Origin: Candidatus Bathycorpusculum sp.
GTDB lineage: Archaea > Thermoproteota > Bathyarchaeia > Bathyarchaeales > Bathycorpusculaceae
Direction: 5' to 3'
Assembly: GCA_009778385.1 (NCBI GenBank)
Contig: WRJX01000104.1
Coordinates: forward strand, 120,218 to 184,217
Length of the DNA stretch: 64,000 nt
The notes under the pieces are model-generated. The model was not told the origin of the DNA, did no database searches, and worked only from the letters and a program-made list of their open reading frames with translations. Below, in pieces: positions 35,500-45,649 of this stretch; the first letter of the stretch is position 1; every line of letters starts with the position of its first letter. The position numbers and the translations under genes were made by a program.

Positions 35500-38400
35500 T
35501 TACCATTGTTTCCAAGGGATTTCGTCCATGTATTCGTTGAGACTGCGGATGGATTGCCCGTTCTGGTTGTTTTTCTTTAGTACGTCTACGAGGGCTTCTG
35601 CGAGCTGCAGGTTGGTGATGACTGGCACGTTGAATTCTACCGCTTGTCGTCGAATGATATAGCCATCGGTTAGGATGTCTGAGTAACTTGTTTGACGATT
35701 AGCAACTGGCACGTTAATAACTAGGTCGATTTTTCGTTCTTGCAAGTAGTCGAGAATGTTGGGGTTAACTTGGGCGTCTTTAACTTTGTAGAGGACTGTG
35801 GTGTTTATGCCTGAATCGATTAAAACGTTGGCTGTGTGTGCTGTGGCGTAGATGCGGAAGTTCATTTCTTGGAAGGCTTTAGCGATTGGGATGACCCGTT
35901 TTTTGTGTTCTTGGTCGCCGCCGACACTGATGAGGATTGCACCATCTTTGGGTGGAATATTGACTTCTGCGGCTTGTAATGCTTTACTAAATGCGTCGGA
36001 AAAGTTTTCGCCTATACATGCAACTTCGCCTGTGCTAAGCATTTCTACACCCAAGACTGGATCAGCTCCACTAAGGCGCATAAAGCTGAACTGGGGAACT
36101 TTAACACCTACGTGTGGAACAACTGCCATGGGGGATAGCTGTACATTGATTTTTTTGCCCAACATTGCAAGGGTTGCTTGTTCAATCAAGTTTACACCGC
36201 GAGTTTTGCTGACAAACGGCATTGATCGTGAAGCTCGTAAGTTGCACTCAATAACATTTACAACATCGTTTTTTACTAGGTACTGGATGTTGTAGGGACC
36301 ACGGATTTTGAGCGCTTTTACAATGCGTTGTGTACAGTCTTCGATGTCTTTTTGAACCTCAACCTTTAACGCTTGTGGTGGAATGGTCATGGTTGCATCT
36401 CCACTGTGGACACCCGCATTTTCTACGTGTTCCATGATTGCACCGATTAGCACATTGTCGCCGTCACTAACTCCATCAACTTCGACTTCTTTGGCACCAG
36501 TTATGAATTTGCTGATGACTACTGGGTGATCATGTGAAACTTTGGCTGCGAGATTTAGAAAGTTTTCAAGTGATACTTCGTTATAGGCTACACGCATGGC
36601 GCTACCAGAGAGGACGTAGCTAGGGCGAACTATAACGGGGTAACCGATTTTTTCTGCAGAACGCTTAGCATCTGCGATGGATACGAGTTTGCTCCAAGGT
36701 GGCTGGCTAATGCCCAGTTGGTCGAGGAGGGCACTAAATTTGCTGCGGTCTTCGGCTAAATCGACATCATGTGCTGATGTGCCTAGAATTTTAGCGCCTG
36801 AGTCTGTTAGTTTCATGGATAAATTATTTGGGATTTGTCCACCGACGCTTGTGATTACGCCAATGGGGTTTTCCTTCTCATAAATATCCATGATTCGTTC
36901 GTTGGTTAGTTCTTCAAAGTATAGTTTATCAGATACGTCGTAGTCGGTGCTGACGGTTTCTGGGTTATAGTTTATCATGATGGCTTCTTTTATGCCGTTT
37001 TTCTTTAATGCCCAAACGGTGTTTACGCCACACCAGTCGAATTCAACACTTGAGCCAATACGGAAAACGCCTGCGCCAAGCACGAGGACTTTGCTTGTGG
37101 TGATGGAGAGTTCTATGTCGTCTTCGTCTCCGCCGTAGGTCATGTAGAGATAGTTAGTTTTGGCGGGGTATTCAGCGGCTAAAGTGTCGATTTGTTTTAC
37201 TGATGGGATGATTTTGGCGTTTTTACGGAATTTGCGAATAGTTGCTTCGTCAGTGTTTTGACAAACGGCAATTTGTTCGTCTGAGAAGCCGATGCGTTTA
37301 GCTTCTCGTATAATTTCAATAGCTGCGGATTCACCAAGGTTTAGGTTGCGTAGTTTATCTTCCATGTTAAGGATGTTTTTGATTTTGTTTAGGAAGAACT
37401 GGTCGATGCCGCTTAGGCGATAAATTTCAGGTACGCTTAAGCCCATGCGAAGGGCTTTGCTAATTTTATAGAGGCGTTCATCAGTTGGGTTTGCTAGTTC
37501 GTCACGGATGTGTTCTTCTGATTCAGGTTCAGAGTCTTCAGGGTTGCAGACTAGGCCAATTTTGCCGATGTCGAGCATTCGCACAGCTTTTTGTAATGCT
37601 TCTTCAAAGCAGCGACCGATTGCCATGACTTCGCCTACACTACGCATTTGGGGTCCAACATGGCGATCGACGTTTTTGAATTTCTGAAGGTCCCATCGTG
37701 GAATTTTAATAGTGAGGTAGTCAAGGGCTGGTTCAAAGCAAGCGGTTGTTACTTCAGTAACTTTGTTAATTAATTCCGGTAACAGGTATCCAAGAGCTAG
37801 TTTAGTGGCAATGTAAGCGAGAGGGTAACCTGTGACTTTGCTGGCAAGTGCACTACTTCTTGACATTCTTGAGTTTACTTCGATGACACGGCATTCTTCT
37901 GACTTTGTGTTCAGTGCCCATTGTATGTTGCATTCACCGATTATGCCTAAGTGTCGAATTGCATTTATGGAGATTTGACGGATTTTGTGGTATTCACGAT
38001 TAGTCATCGTTTGTGAGGGAGCAACAACAATACTATCACCGGTATGAACACCCATGGGGTCAAAGTTTTCCATATTGCAGATGGCTAGACAGTTGTCTGC
38101 GTAGTCCCGCATAACCTCATACTCGATTTCTTTCCAGTGACCAACATATTCCTCAATTAACACTTGACCGATACGGCTCTGCGCGATGCCTCTTGTAACG
38201 ATTTCTTTGAGTTCAGTAACGTTGTGGGCGACACCGCTACCTTTACCACCTAAAGTGTAAGCTACGCGGACAATGACTGGGTAACCGATTTCTTCTGCAA
38301 TTTCCATGGCGGCGTTTAAGCTTGTTGCAGATTTGCTTTTTAGGGGTGGAACGTCAGCTTTAAGCATTGATTGACGAAAACGTTCTCGGTCTCCGGTATC

Positions 38401-38772
38401 CTCAATTGCAGAGATGGGTGTACCGAGAACTTTAACGTTGTACTTGTCAAGAATACCGGTTTTGGCAAGTTCAATACCGCAGTTAAGTGCGGTTTGACCA
38501 CCGAACCCTAGTAAAATGCCGTCGGGGCGTTCTTTTGCTATGACTTTTTCTACAAATTCAGGGGTAACCGGTAGAAGGTACACTTTGCCTGAAAGTCTAG
38601 GGTCGGTTTGGATTGTTGCAATGTTTGGGTTAATGAGAACGGTCTCTATACCTTCCTCATGTAGGGCTTTTAGGCATTGGCTTCCACTGTAATCGAATTC
38701 GGCGGCTTCACCAATTTTAATTGCGCCGCTTCCAAGAACAAGAACTTTATGTATCCAATCGAATTTTGGCAT
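35500..38772 (-). CDS. carB: carbamoyl-phosphate synthase large subunit
   Basis: 1090 residues, full length. Two homologous ATP-grasp halves start with VLVLGSGAIKIGEAAEFDYSG and VLVLGAGVFRIGSSVEFDW; the allosteric MGS domain is at about 950-1090 (GAILISVGGDQEHKKR). It makes carbamoyl phosphate for arginine and pyrimidines from bicarbonate, ATP and ammonia channelled from CarA. carA stops immediately before its ATG (TAA-ATG). Intact, no split or intein. Confidence 0.97.
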   Translation of the reverse strand: MPKFDWIHKVLVLGSGAIKIGEAAEFDYSGSQCLKALHEEGIETVLINPNIATIQTDPRLSGKVYLLPVTPEFVEKVIAKERPDGILLGFGGQTALNCGIELAKTGILDKYNVKVLGTPISAIEDTGDRERFRQSMLKADVPPLKSKSATSLNAAMEIAEEIGYPVIVRVAYTLGGKGSGVAHNVTELKEIVTRGIAQSRIGQVLIEEYVGHWKEIEYEVMRDYADNCLAICNMENFDPMGVHTGDSIVVAPSQTMTNREYHKIRQISINAIRHLGIIGECNIQWALNTKSEECRVIEVNSRMSRSSALASKVTGYPLAYIATKLALGYLLPELINKVTEVTTACFEPALDYLTIKIPRWDLQKFKNVDRHVGPQMRSVGEVMAIGRCFEEALQKAVRMLDIGKIGLVCNPEDSEPESEEHIRDELANPTDERLYKISKALRMGLSVPEIYRLSGIDQFFLNKIKNILNMEDKLRNLNLGESAAIEIIREAKRIGFSDEQIAVCQNTDEATIRKFRKNAKIIPSVKQIDTLAAEYPAKTNYLYMTYGGDEDDIELSITTSKVLVLGAGVFRIGSSVEFDWCGVNTVWALKKNGIKEAIMINYNPETVSTDYDVSDKLYFEELTNERIMDIYEKENPIGVITSVGGQIPNNLSMKLTDSGAKILGTSAHDVDLAEDRSKFSALLDQLGISQPPWSKLVSIADAKRSAEKIGYPVIVRPSYVLSGSAMRVAYNEVSLENFLNLAAKVSHDHPVVISKFITGAKEVEVDGVSDGDNVLIGAIMEHVENAGVHSGDATMTIPPQALKVEVQKDIEDCTQRIVKALKIRGPYNIQYLVKNDVVNVIECNLRASRSMPFVSKTRGVNLIEQATLAMLGKKINVQLSPMAVVPHVGVKVPQFSFMRLSGADPVLGVEMLSTGEVACIGENFSDAFSKALQAAEVNIPPKDGAILISVGGDQEHKKRVIPIAKAFQEMNFRIYATAHTANVLIDSGINTTVLYKVKDAQVNPNILDYLQERKIDLVINVPVANRQTSYSDILTDGYIIRRQAVEFNVPVITNLQLAEALVDVLKKNNQNGQSIRSLNEYMDEIPWKQW

Positions 38773-39900
38773 TTATTTTGCCTCCAAAGTTTTTTTGAAT
38801 TTATCAAATAGTATTTCAGTGTCACATGGTCCAGGTGAGGCCTCAGGATGCCATTGAATAGCAAAGACGGGTTTAGTTTTGTGCCTTATGCCTTCAACGG
38901 TTTTGTCGTTAGGGTTTACATACCAAGGTTCAAATGGTGTCTGCTTTAGGGTTTCCATGTTTATTGCGTAACCGTGATTTTGGATAGTAATGTAACAACG
39001 TGAACTATTCAAGTCAAGAGCAGGCTGATTTTGGGACCTGTGTCCAAATTTGAGTTTGTAAGTATCTGCACCCAATGCTAAAGCCAATATTTGAGCACCT
39101 AAACAGATACCCATCATCGGAATTTTTTCCGTTAATTCGCGAACAGTTTCGATTGTTTTTGCGTTTTGTTTGGGGTCTCCTGGTCCGTTGCTAACAAGGA
39201 CACCGTCAGGGTGATAAGCGAGAATTTCAGGAGCTGAGGTGTCGTATGGTACACGAATAACGTTTATTCCACGGCTAAGCAGGTTACGGATAATGCTGAA
39301 TTTGGTTCCACAGTCAATTAGTACAACGGTTAGTTTGCCATCAATATTGTACTTGCAGGTCGTTTTAACTGAAACTTCCTTGACTAGATTAGTCTGTTGG
39401 TGGTCAGCGATGTTGGGACGATTTTTCAGAAGGTTTTCGAGGTTGGGTTCTTCGTTTGTGTCAAAAACTTGTAGTATGCCAAACATAACACCGTTGGATC
39501 GTAGTTTTTTAGTTAATCGTCTTGTGTCTATGCCGTAGATTCCGGGGACGCCTTCGTCGGATAACCATTTATCTAGGGTGCGTGTGGATGCCCAATGGTA
39601 TGGTTCAAGACAGAGTTCGTGGATGACTAATCCTTGAACTTGAATGTGATCTGATTCGAAGTAAAGGGGTATTCCAAGGTCAAGTTCATTTGAGGGAACG
39701 CCATAGTTACCTATCAGAGGATAGGTGAGAGTTAAGATTTGTCCTTTGTAGGATGGGTCGGTTAAAGATTCAGTGTACCCGACCATTGAAGTTGAAAAAA
39801 CCACTTCACCGCTTATTTTTCCTGTAGCACCAAAACCTTTTCCGATAAATGACGTTCCGTCTTCAAGAAGCAGAATTGCTTTTTTATTTTTATCTGACAT
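38773..39900 (-). CDS. carA: carbamoyl-phosphate synthase small subunit
   Basis: 375 residues from ATG 39900, which has GGAG nine bases upstream; TTG 39915 is the alternative. The N-terminal domain has LLEDGTSFIGKGFGATG; the class I glutaminase has the nucleophile in MGICLGAQ and the His-Glu pair in WHPEASPG. It releases ammonia from glutamine for CarB, which follows directly. argH ends 23 nt upstream. Confidence 0.97.
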   Translation of the reverse strand: MSDKNKKAILLLEDGTSFIGKGFGATGKISGEVVFSTSMVGYTESLTDPSYKGQILTLTYPLIGNYGVPSNELDLGIPLYFESDHIQVQGLVIHELCLEPYHWASTRTLDKWLSDEGVPGIYGIDTRRLTKKLRSNGVMFGILQVFDTNEEPNLENLLKNRPNIADHQQTNLVKEVSVKTTCKYNIDGKLTVVLIDCGTKFSIIRNLLSRGINVIRVPYDTSAPEILAYHPDGVLVSNGPGDPKQNAKTIETVRELTEKIPMMGICLGAQILALALGADTYKLKFGHRSQNQPALDLNSSRCYITIQNHGYAINMETLKQTPFEPWYVNPNDKTVEGIRHKTKPVFAIQWHPEASPGPCDTEILFDKFKKTLEAK

Positions 39901-39923
39901 ATGTTGTGACTCCAAAGTTTAAT

Positions 39924-41414
39924 CTACCTATTTTGATTTATATTATCTAATGACTGTGAAGAGTACAAATCTATCAAAGCATCCAGTGTGTTTGATGTGT
40001 TTGAAAGTGCCGTTTTAAGGCTTAAAACTGCCTTTTCAGATTCCACATGACTTTTGAGCCTTTCTTTTAAGGCTATTTCAACCTTAGCGGGTGATGGCCC
40101 ACCTTGAACTTTATAGTTTTCCACTATTTTACGCGGATTTGTGCATTCAATTATATCTTCCAACTTAACATTTAACTCTAAATTGGCATTATCTTTTGCA
40201 GCTTTTTGTAACATTTGAGAAGTTACATCCAGCAACGTTTGCTTAGATTCAATTAATGACTTAACAAGGGCTCCAACGATTTTGTGAGCGGTACGAAAAG
40301 CCACGCCATATTTGCGTACCAACATGTTTGCCAGTTCAGTTGCTCCAACAAAGCCTGCGGCAGCTTTTTCTTCTACGTTACTGGAAACCTTAATGTATGG
40401 AATCAATTGAGCAAAGATGTTTAGTGATGCTTTTAGATTGTCTGTTGCATCCCAAAGTTTAGGGGTTATTTCTTGAAAGTCAAGATTATAAGCTGTTGGC
40501 AAACTTTTAATTGCCGCTGCCGCCGCAACATAATCACCAAGTGCATAACTGGCTCTTGCACGAATAACCTCGAGGCATTCGGGATTCTTTTTTTGTGGCA
40601 TAATACTACTGGTTGACGTGAATTCGTCTGGCAACTCGACTGTACCAAACTCAGCGCTACTCCAAATAATTAGGTCTTCAGCAAAGCGGCTCAAGTTTAC
40701 AGCGGTTAATGTTAAAGTAGCGATTGTTTCAATTATGAAGTCCCGGCTGCCCACTGCGTCAATCGAGTTTTCCAAAACATCATCAAAGCCTAAAAGTTCA
40801 GAGGTGCGTTTACGGTTTAATGGGAAACTTGTAGTTGCCAATGCACCTGCACCAAGTGGCGAAAGGTTAACGCGTTTGTAAGTGCCTTGCAAGCGTTGTA
40901 GGTCACGTTCTAACACGTCATGCTGTGAAACAAGATAGTGAGCGTATGTTACAGGTTGAGCCGCTTGCAGGTGAGTGTATTCCAGAATTATTGTGTGTAG
41001 ATGCTTAGCTGCTGTGTCAAGCAGGTTCTGCTGCATTTCCAAGATTTCCTGCATGATAAAGAGCAAATCATTGCGCAGAGTCATGCGAATGGCTGTTGTG
41101 ACTTGGTCATTTCGGCTTTTTGCAACATGTATATTGCCGCCAACTTCAGGACCTATTTGGGCTAGAACTGCTTCTTCAACTGCCATGTGCACATCTTCTG
41201 CGTTGGGATCAAGTGTAGATGCAGAGAGAGCTGCAAGGGCAGCAAGAATTTTTGTGCCAGTCTGCCATTGAATAATATTTTGCTCCATAACCATGGCAAC
41301 GTGAGCTTTATTGATAGCCAAAACTGCCTCTGCGAGGCGGATATCGTCTTTTCTTGAAGAGGTAAAATGAATAACATTGTCTCGAACATTGCCGAGTCGT
41401 CCTCCATGCAACAT
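39924..41414 (-). CDS. argH: argininosuccinate lyase
   Basis: 496 residues, near the usual length. The fumarase/aspartase signature SSIMPQKKNPECLEVIR is present, with KSRNDQVTTAIRMTLR, TQLQAAQP-type catalytic histidine region (THLQAAQPVTYAHYL) and SPLGAGALATTSFPL. It cleaves argininosuccinate to arginine and fumarate. The order argG-argH-carA-carB, all same strand, suggests one operon. ArgB, C, D, J and F are not in the window. Confidence 0.96.
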   Translation of the reverse strand: MLHGGRLGNVRDNVIHFTSSRKDDIRLAEAVLAINKAHVAMVMEQNIIQWQTGTKILAALAALSASTLDPNAEDVHMAVEEAVLAQIGPEVGGNIHVAKSRNDQVTTAIRMTLRNDLLFIMQEILEMQQNLLDTAAKHLHTIILEYTHLQAAQPVTYAHYLVSQHDVLERDLQRLQGTYKRVNLSPLGAGALATTSFPLNRKRTSELLGFDDVLENSIDAVGSRDFIIETIATLTLTAVNLSRFAEDLIIWSSAEFGTVELPDEFTSTSSIMPQKKNPECLEVIRARASYALGDYVAAAAAIKSLPTAYNLDFQEITPKLWDATDNLKASLNIFAQLIPYIKVSSNVEEKAAAGFVGATELANMLVRKYGVAFRTAHKIVGALVKSLIESKQTLLDVTSQMLQKAAKDNANLELNVKLEDIIECTNPRKIVENYKVQGGPSPAKVEIALKERLKSHVESEKAVLSLKTALSNTSNTLDALIDLYSSQSLDNINQNR

Positions 41415-41454
41415 TTTAGACGTTTTCCATACCTCCTGATTTTTTGTTTTTGTT

Positions 41455-42675
41455 CTACTTAGTAGTCTTTGAGGTTTTCGGTTCCTTTGATGCTTTTAAT
41501 GCATTACACATCTTTGTTTGCATACCCCAGAGCTCAATAAAGCCTTTTGCGTATGATTGATCGAAGCCTGTTTTGATGTTATAGTTTGCCAAGTTCTTAT
41601 CATAAAGAGAGTTTGGTGAACTACGTCCGACCACTTGCATACTGCCCTTGTAAAGTTTAAGCTTGACTTCACCGTTAACGTTTTCTTGTGACTGATTGAT
41701 AAAGGCATCAAGATCACTTTTTAATGGATCAACCCATAAACCTGCGTAAGCAAGAAAAACCCACTGATCATCAATTGATTGCTTGAACAGGTTTTCATGA
41801 CGTGTCATAACCATCTTTTCAAGGTCTTTGTGAGCTTCTAAAATAACAAGCGCCGCTGGGCATTCATAAACTTCACGAGATTTCAAACCAATAATGCGAT
41901 CTTCAATATGATCAATTCTACCTACACCATTTCGGCCCGCAATTTTGTTTACTTCCTCAATAAGTTCAAGCGGCTGCATAGCCTTGCCATTGACAGCTAC
42001 TGGAACGCCTACCTCAAAAGTGATTGTTATATATTCAGGGTTATCTGGAGCGTTTTCCGGCGCAACTGTCCATTCATATGCGTCTGCAGGGGGCTCAACA
42101 CTGGCATCTTCAAGTAGGCCACATTCTATAGCTCGGCCCCAAACGCTGGCATCTATGCTGTATTTAGTTGCGTTAATTGAGATTGGAATGCCATTAGCTT
42201 TGGCGTAGTCCATTTCTTCCTCGCGGGTCATACTCCAGTCACGTATGGGAGCTAACACTTTCATTTCAGGGGATAAACTGCTAAGGGTAATGTCGAAACG
42301 GACTTGATCGTTTCCACGTCCGGTGCAACCGTGTGCAAGACCTGTGGCGCCTTCTTGTTTACCAATTTCAACCATCTTTTTTGCGATTAATGGCCTAGAT
42401 AGGCTGGTACTGATGGGGTATTTACCTTCATAAAGCGCGTTGGCTTTGATAGCTGGGAAGATGTAGTCTTTTGCAAATTCATCTTTAGCGTCAATTGAGA
42501 AGTGTTTTAGAACACCAAGTTTTTTGGCTTTTTCTTCTGCACCTATAAGGTCTTCGCCTTGACCTACATCAACTGTGACTGTGATTACTTGAGCGTCATA
42601 TTTTTCTTGGAGGTCTTTAATTAGCACAGATGTGTCTAAGCCGCCACTATATGCGAGCACAATTTTCTCAGTTAT
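41455..42675 (-). CDS. argG: argininosuccinate synthase, probable AUA start
   Basis: About 406 residues if started at ATA 42675, giving MTEKIVLAYSGGLDTS, the normal N-terminus with the PP-loop YSGGLDTS. GTG at 42660 would leave only MLAYSGG and drop the first beta strand. GGGGG at 42684-42688 is eight bases before the ATA, and no ATG, GTG or TTG lies between the in-frame upstream stop and 42660. Other motifs: GCTGRGNDQVRF and the LIDHIEDRI-like segment RIDHIEDRIIGLKSRE. It joins citrulline and aspartate. It is first of argG-argH-carA-carB. Confidence 0.92.
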   Translation of the reverse strand: MTEKIVLAYSGGLDTSVLIKDLQEKYDAQVITVTVDVGQGEDLIGAEEKAKKLGVLKHFSIDAKDEFAKDYIFPAIKANALYEGKYPISTSLSRPLIAKKMVEIGKQEGATGLAHGCTGRGNDQVRFDITLSSLSPEMKVLAPIRDWSMTREEEMDYAKANGIPISINATKYSIDASVWGRAIECGLLEDASVEPPADAYEWTVAPENAPDNPEYITITFEVGVPVAVNGKAMQPLELIEEVNKIAGRNGVGRIDHIEDRIIGLKSREVYECPAALVILEAHKDLEKMVMTRHENLFKQSIDDQWVFLAYAGLWVDPLKSDLDAFINQSQENVNGEVKLKLYKGSMQVVGRSSPNSLYDKNLANYNIKTGFDQSYAKGFIELWGMQTKMCNALKASKEPKTSKTTK

Positions 42676-42798
42676 TGTTTGTTCCCCCTTTTGTAAGTTA
42701 AATTATTCGCTCATACCTTGCGGCTGTATTTTTAAACCTTATGACATCTTTGTTACATAATAATCTTTAAATGTACTATTTGATACACTCATATTTCC
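42676..42798. promoter_or_regulatory. divergent promoter region of argG and the ACT-domain gene
   Basis: Minus strand GTTTAAAAATAC near 42728-42740 is a likely argG TATA box. On the plus strand CTTTAAATGTAC near 42762-42774 serves the ACT-domain gene, about 25 bases before its start. No clear operator is seen. Confidence 0.45.
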
Positions 42799-43377
42799 AT
42801 GACGATAGCTCAAAACGTGCGTAACTACTTACGAAATAAGCCATATTTGCTTGAAGCATTAGAAAAAAACATAGTTAACCTAAGCGAGCTATCACGACAA
42901 ATTCAAAGTGAACTAAAAACTGACAATACAAGTGCTGTAAAAGCTGCCCTGCGGCGTTTCTCAGAAGAACTACAAAAATACAAACAGAAAAGAGAAGAAA
43001 AAGTTCTTGCTCTGCTTAGACGTAGCAGTATAGCCGTTTACGATCGAAAAAGTGTCATGATAACTTCTAAAGAAATTCAATCTAAAAATAGTATGAAAGT
43101 TGACTTACCAGGAAAATATGTGTACTTAGTAGACAAAGCAGATTTGCCTGAACGCATAAACACTCTGGTAAAGCATGAGAATTGCACTATGATTGTTGTT
43201 CGTTCACCAGAAGAGTTAGAAGCAACACCAGGTGTTGTCGCGTTTCTTGCAACTTTGTTAGCAGAGCAAAACGTTAACATGGTCGAGTTCATTTCATGTT
43301 GGACTGAAACAATCATAGTTGTAGAAAAGAAAGACAGCCTAAAAACCTATGAAGTTCTCTCAAATATAATAGGTTAA
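42799..43377 (+). CDS. ACT-domain putative regulator of amino-acid biosynthesis
   Basis: 192 residues. The first 60 form a helical, HTH-like region (LSELSRQIQSELKTDNTSAVKAALRRFSEEL). A strand-rich link follows, and then an ACT-like domain (RINTLVKHENCTMIVVRSPEELEATPGVVAFLATLLAEQNVNMVEFISCWTETIIVV). It fits the archaeal ACT-domain family found with amino-acid genes. It sits 64 nt before thrB and diverges from argG, so control of threonine or arginine genes is plausible, which is inference. Confidence 0.7.
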   Translation: MTIAQNVRNYLRNKPYLLEALEKNIVNLSELSRQIQSELKTDNTSAVKAALRRFSEELQKYKQKREEKVLALLRRSSIAVYDRKSVMITSKEIQSKNSMKVDLPGKYVYLVDKADLPERINTLVKHENCTMIVVRSPEELEATPGVVAFLATLLAEQNVNMVEFISCWTETIIVVEKKDSLKTYEVLSNIIG

Positions 43378-43441
43378 CTCAACTGTAAGCAAAAATTAAT
43401 AATATTCACAATCGTAAGTTTCTAGCCAGAGTGAAAATAAG

Positions 43442-44392
43442 ATGCCAGCAGAACAAGTTACAGTAAAAGCGCCAGCAACAAGTGCTAATCTTGGTCCAGG
43501 TTTTGATGTTTTTGGTATAGCTCTTGAGCAGCCAAGCGATAAAGTAGTCTTAACAGCCATCAGACAGGGGGTGAAAATCCAAATCAGCGGTATAGGAGCA
43601 AGGACAATTTCGCTTACACCTGAAAAAAACACTGCAGGTCTTGTAGCAAAAGCAATGATAAATGATTTTAAATTAAAAACTGGTTTGCATATTCATGTGG
43701 AAAAAGGTGTTTTTCCTGGAAAAGGTTTAGGAAGCAGCGCAGCCTCAGCAGCTGCAGTAGCCGTTGGTATCAACACTATGTTTGACTTAGGTTTAAACAG
43801 TAAACAGTTAATTGAGTATGCAGCAAAAGGTGAAATAGCCTCTGCAGGTTCTGAACATGCAGACAACGTGTCAGCGGCAGTATGTGGAAATTTTGTACTT
43901 ATCCGTTCATACCATCCATTAGAGATAATTAATTTAGAGTGCCCTAAAGACATGGAATTAGCTATAGCTATGCCTAAAATGATTACTCCTCCAAATAAAA
44001 CAGAGAAAGCTCGAGCAGTCATTCCCAAACTTGTGCCACTAGAAAAACATGTGCATAATATAGGCAAAGTAGCGGCTATGGCAGCGGGTTTTGCCATTGG
44101 GGATGTGGATATTATTGGTCAATCTATGATAGATGGTATTGTTGAACCAGCAAGGGCATCATTAATTCCAGGTTATAGTAAAGTTAGAGAAAACGCGTTA
44201 AACGCAGGAGCCTTAGGTGTGACAATAAGTGGTGCAGGACCAACCATGATAGCTATTGTAAACAGGAAAACAGGAGATACAGCCAAAGTTGCAGCGGCAA
44301 TGCGTGAAGGGTTTCTATCGGCGGGTTATGACTCTAATGCTTTTGCAACAAAACCCGGCAAAGGCGCCTGTGTAGTGGAGATGAAAAAATGA
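43442..44392 (+). CDS. thrB: homoserine kinase
   Basis: 316 residues, GHMP kinase. KAPATSANLGPGFDVFG opens the fold; FPGKGLGSSAASAAAVAVGIN is the ATP loop; VTISGAGPTMIAI closes it. It phosphorylates homoserine for threonine synthesis. It overlaps thrC by four bases (ATGA). Confidence 0.96.
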   Translation: MPAEQVTVKAPATSANLGPGFDVFGIALEQPSDKVVLTAIRQGVKIQISGIGARTISLTPEKNTAGLVAKAMINDFKLKTGLHIHVEKGVFPGKGLGSSAASAAAVAVGINTMFDLGLNSKQLIEYAAKGEIASAGSEHADNVSAAVCGNFVLIRSYHPLEIINLECPKDMELAIAMPKMITPPNKTEKARAVIPKLVPLEKHVHNIGKVAAMAAGFAIGDVDIIGQSMIDGIVEPARASLIPGYSKVRENALNAGALGVTISGAGPTMIAIVNRKTGDTAKVAAAMREGFLSAGYDSNAFATKPGKGACVVEMKK

Positions 44393-45642
44393 GTTACCAA
44401 GAATGTATAAATTGTCATACAAAATATGGCATAGATGAAATAGTTTATTTCTGTAAAAAATGTGGGGACATCCTTGAAATAAAAATGGATATGGAAAGAG
44501 CAGCGGAAGCTGTTAAAACTGGAGATCACAAGAAGAAAGCTCCATTATCAGTTTGGCGGTACCGTGATTTTATGCCAATCCATGAAGCCACAAATGTGGT
44601 CACTTTAAGCGAAGGAGGAACAGGTTTACACCGTTCTGAACGTTTAGGTGAAGCTTTAGGACTTACTAATTTGTGGATTAAAAATGAGGGAGAGAATCCA
44701 ACGGGTAGTTTCAAAGACAGAGGTATGACCGTTGGGGTAACTAAAGCTGTTGAGCTTGGCGCAAGACATGTAATCTGTGCATCCACAGGCAATACAAGTG
44801 CTAGTTTAGCTGCTTACGCAGCCCGCGCAGGCATACGTTGCACTGTTTTAATCCCTTCAGGTAAAATTGCTTACGGTAAATTGTCGCAAGCAATGATTCA
44901 TGGTGCCAAAGTTTTGCAAGTTCGAGGTAATTTTGATGAAGCTTTAGAGTTTGTACTAAAACTTGCTGAAAAACACAGAAGTATTTACTTGCTTAACTCA
45001 ATTAACCCGTTCCGTATTGAGGGGCAAAAATCTTTAGGTTATGAGATTTGTGAGCAGTTAGATTACGATGCGCCAGATCGTTTAATAGTGCCTGTTGGCA
45101 ATGCGGGAAACATAAGTGCTATCTGGAAGGGCTTTAGTGAGTTTTACAAGCTGGGATTATTAAACAAGTTACCCAAGATGACGGGGATACAAGCGGCTGG
45201 TTCAGCCCCTATTGCCAAAGCTATCAAGAGTCATAGTAACAAAATTGTGCCCGTTGCGGAACCTGAAACTGTTGCAACAGCCATTCGTATTGGTGCACCA
45301 GTAAGTTGGAAGAAAGCCCTCAATGCTATTAATGAGTCGCATGGAACGGCAGAAACTGTTACGGACGAAGAAATTCTTGATGCACAAAAACTACTAGCCC
45401 AAGTTGAAGGTATATTTGTAGAACCTGCAAGTGCCTCTTCAATTGCTGGCCTTAAGAAACTTGTACGCAACGGTATAATTAACAAAAATGAGCGGGTTGT
45501 TTGTGTTACTACGGGTCATGGTTTAAAGGATCCAGATACTGCCATTAAGATGAGTGAAAAGCCCGTTGAAGTTGATGCGGAAATGTCAGCTATCGAAAAT
45601 GCTTTAGGCATTAAAGCCCAAGTAGCAGTAATACAGAGGTGA
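44389..45642 (+). CDS. thrC: threonine synthase
   Basis: 417 residues. An N-terminal zinc-ribbon-like segment (ECINCHTKYG ... FCKKCG) leads to a fold-type II PLP core with the Lys in NPTGSFKDRGM, the phosphate/Asn loop ASTGNTSASLAAYAARAG and VPVGNAGNISAIW. It turns O-phosphohomoserine into threonine. Translation is coupled to thrB; hom starts 7 nt after its stop. Confidence 0.96.
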   Translation: MSYQECINCHTKYGIDEIVYFCKKCGDILEIKMDMERAAEAVKTGDHKKKAPLSVWRYRDFMPIHEATNVVTLSEGGTGLHRSERLGEALGLTNLWIKNEGENPTGSFKDRGMTVGVTKAVELGARHVICASTGNTSASLAAYAARAGIRCTVLIPSGKIAYGKLSQAMIHGAKVLQVRGNFDEALEFVLKLAEKHRSIYLLNSINPFRIEGQKSLGYEICEQLDYDAPDRLIVPVGNAGNISAIWKGFSEFYKLGLLNKLPKMTGIQAAGSAPIAKAIKSHSNKIVPVAEPETVATAIRIGAPVSWKKALNAINESHGTAETVTDEEILDAQKLLAQVEGIFVEPASASSIAGLKKLVRNGIINKNERVVCVTTGHGLKDPDTAIKMSEKPVEVDAEMSAIENALGIKAQVAVIQR

Positions 45643-45649
45643 ATGTGAC

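Noticed and set aside
43693..44097. 134-codon minus-strand frame inside thrB
   Set aside because: Antisense shadow; thrB motifs are intact on the plus strand.
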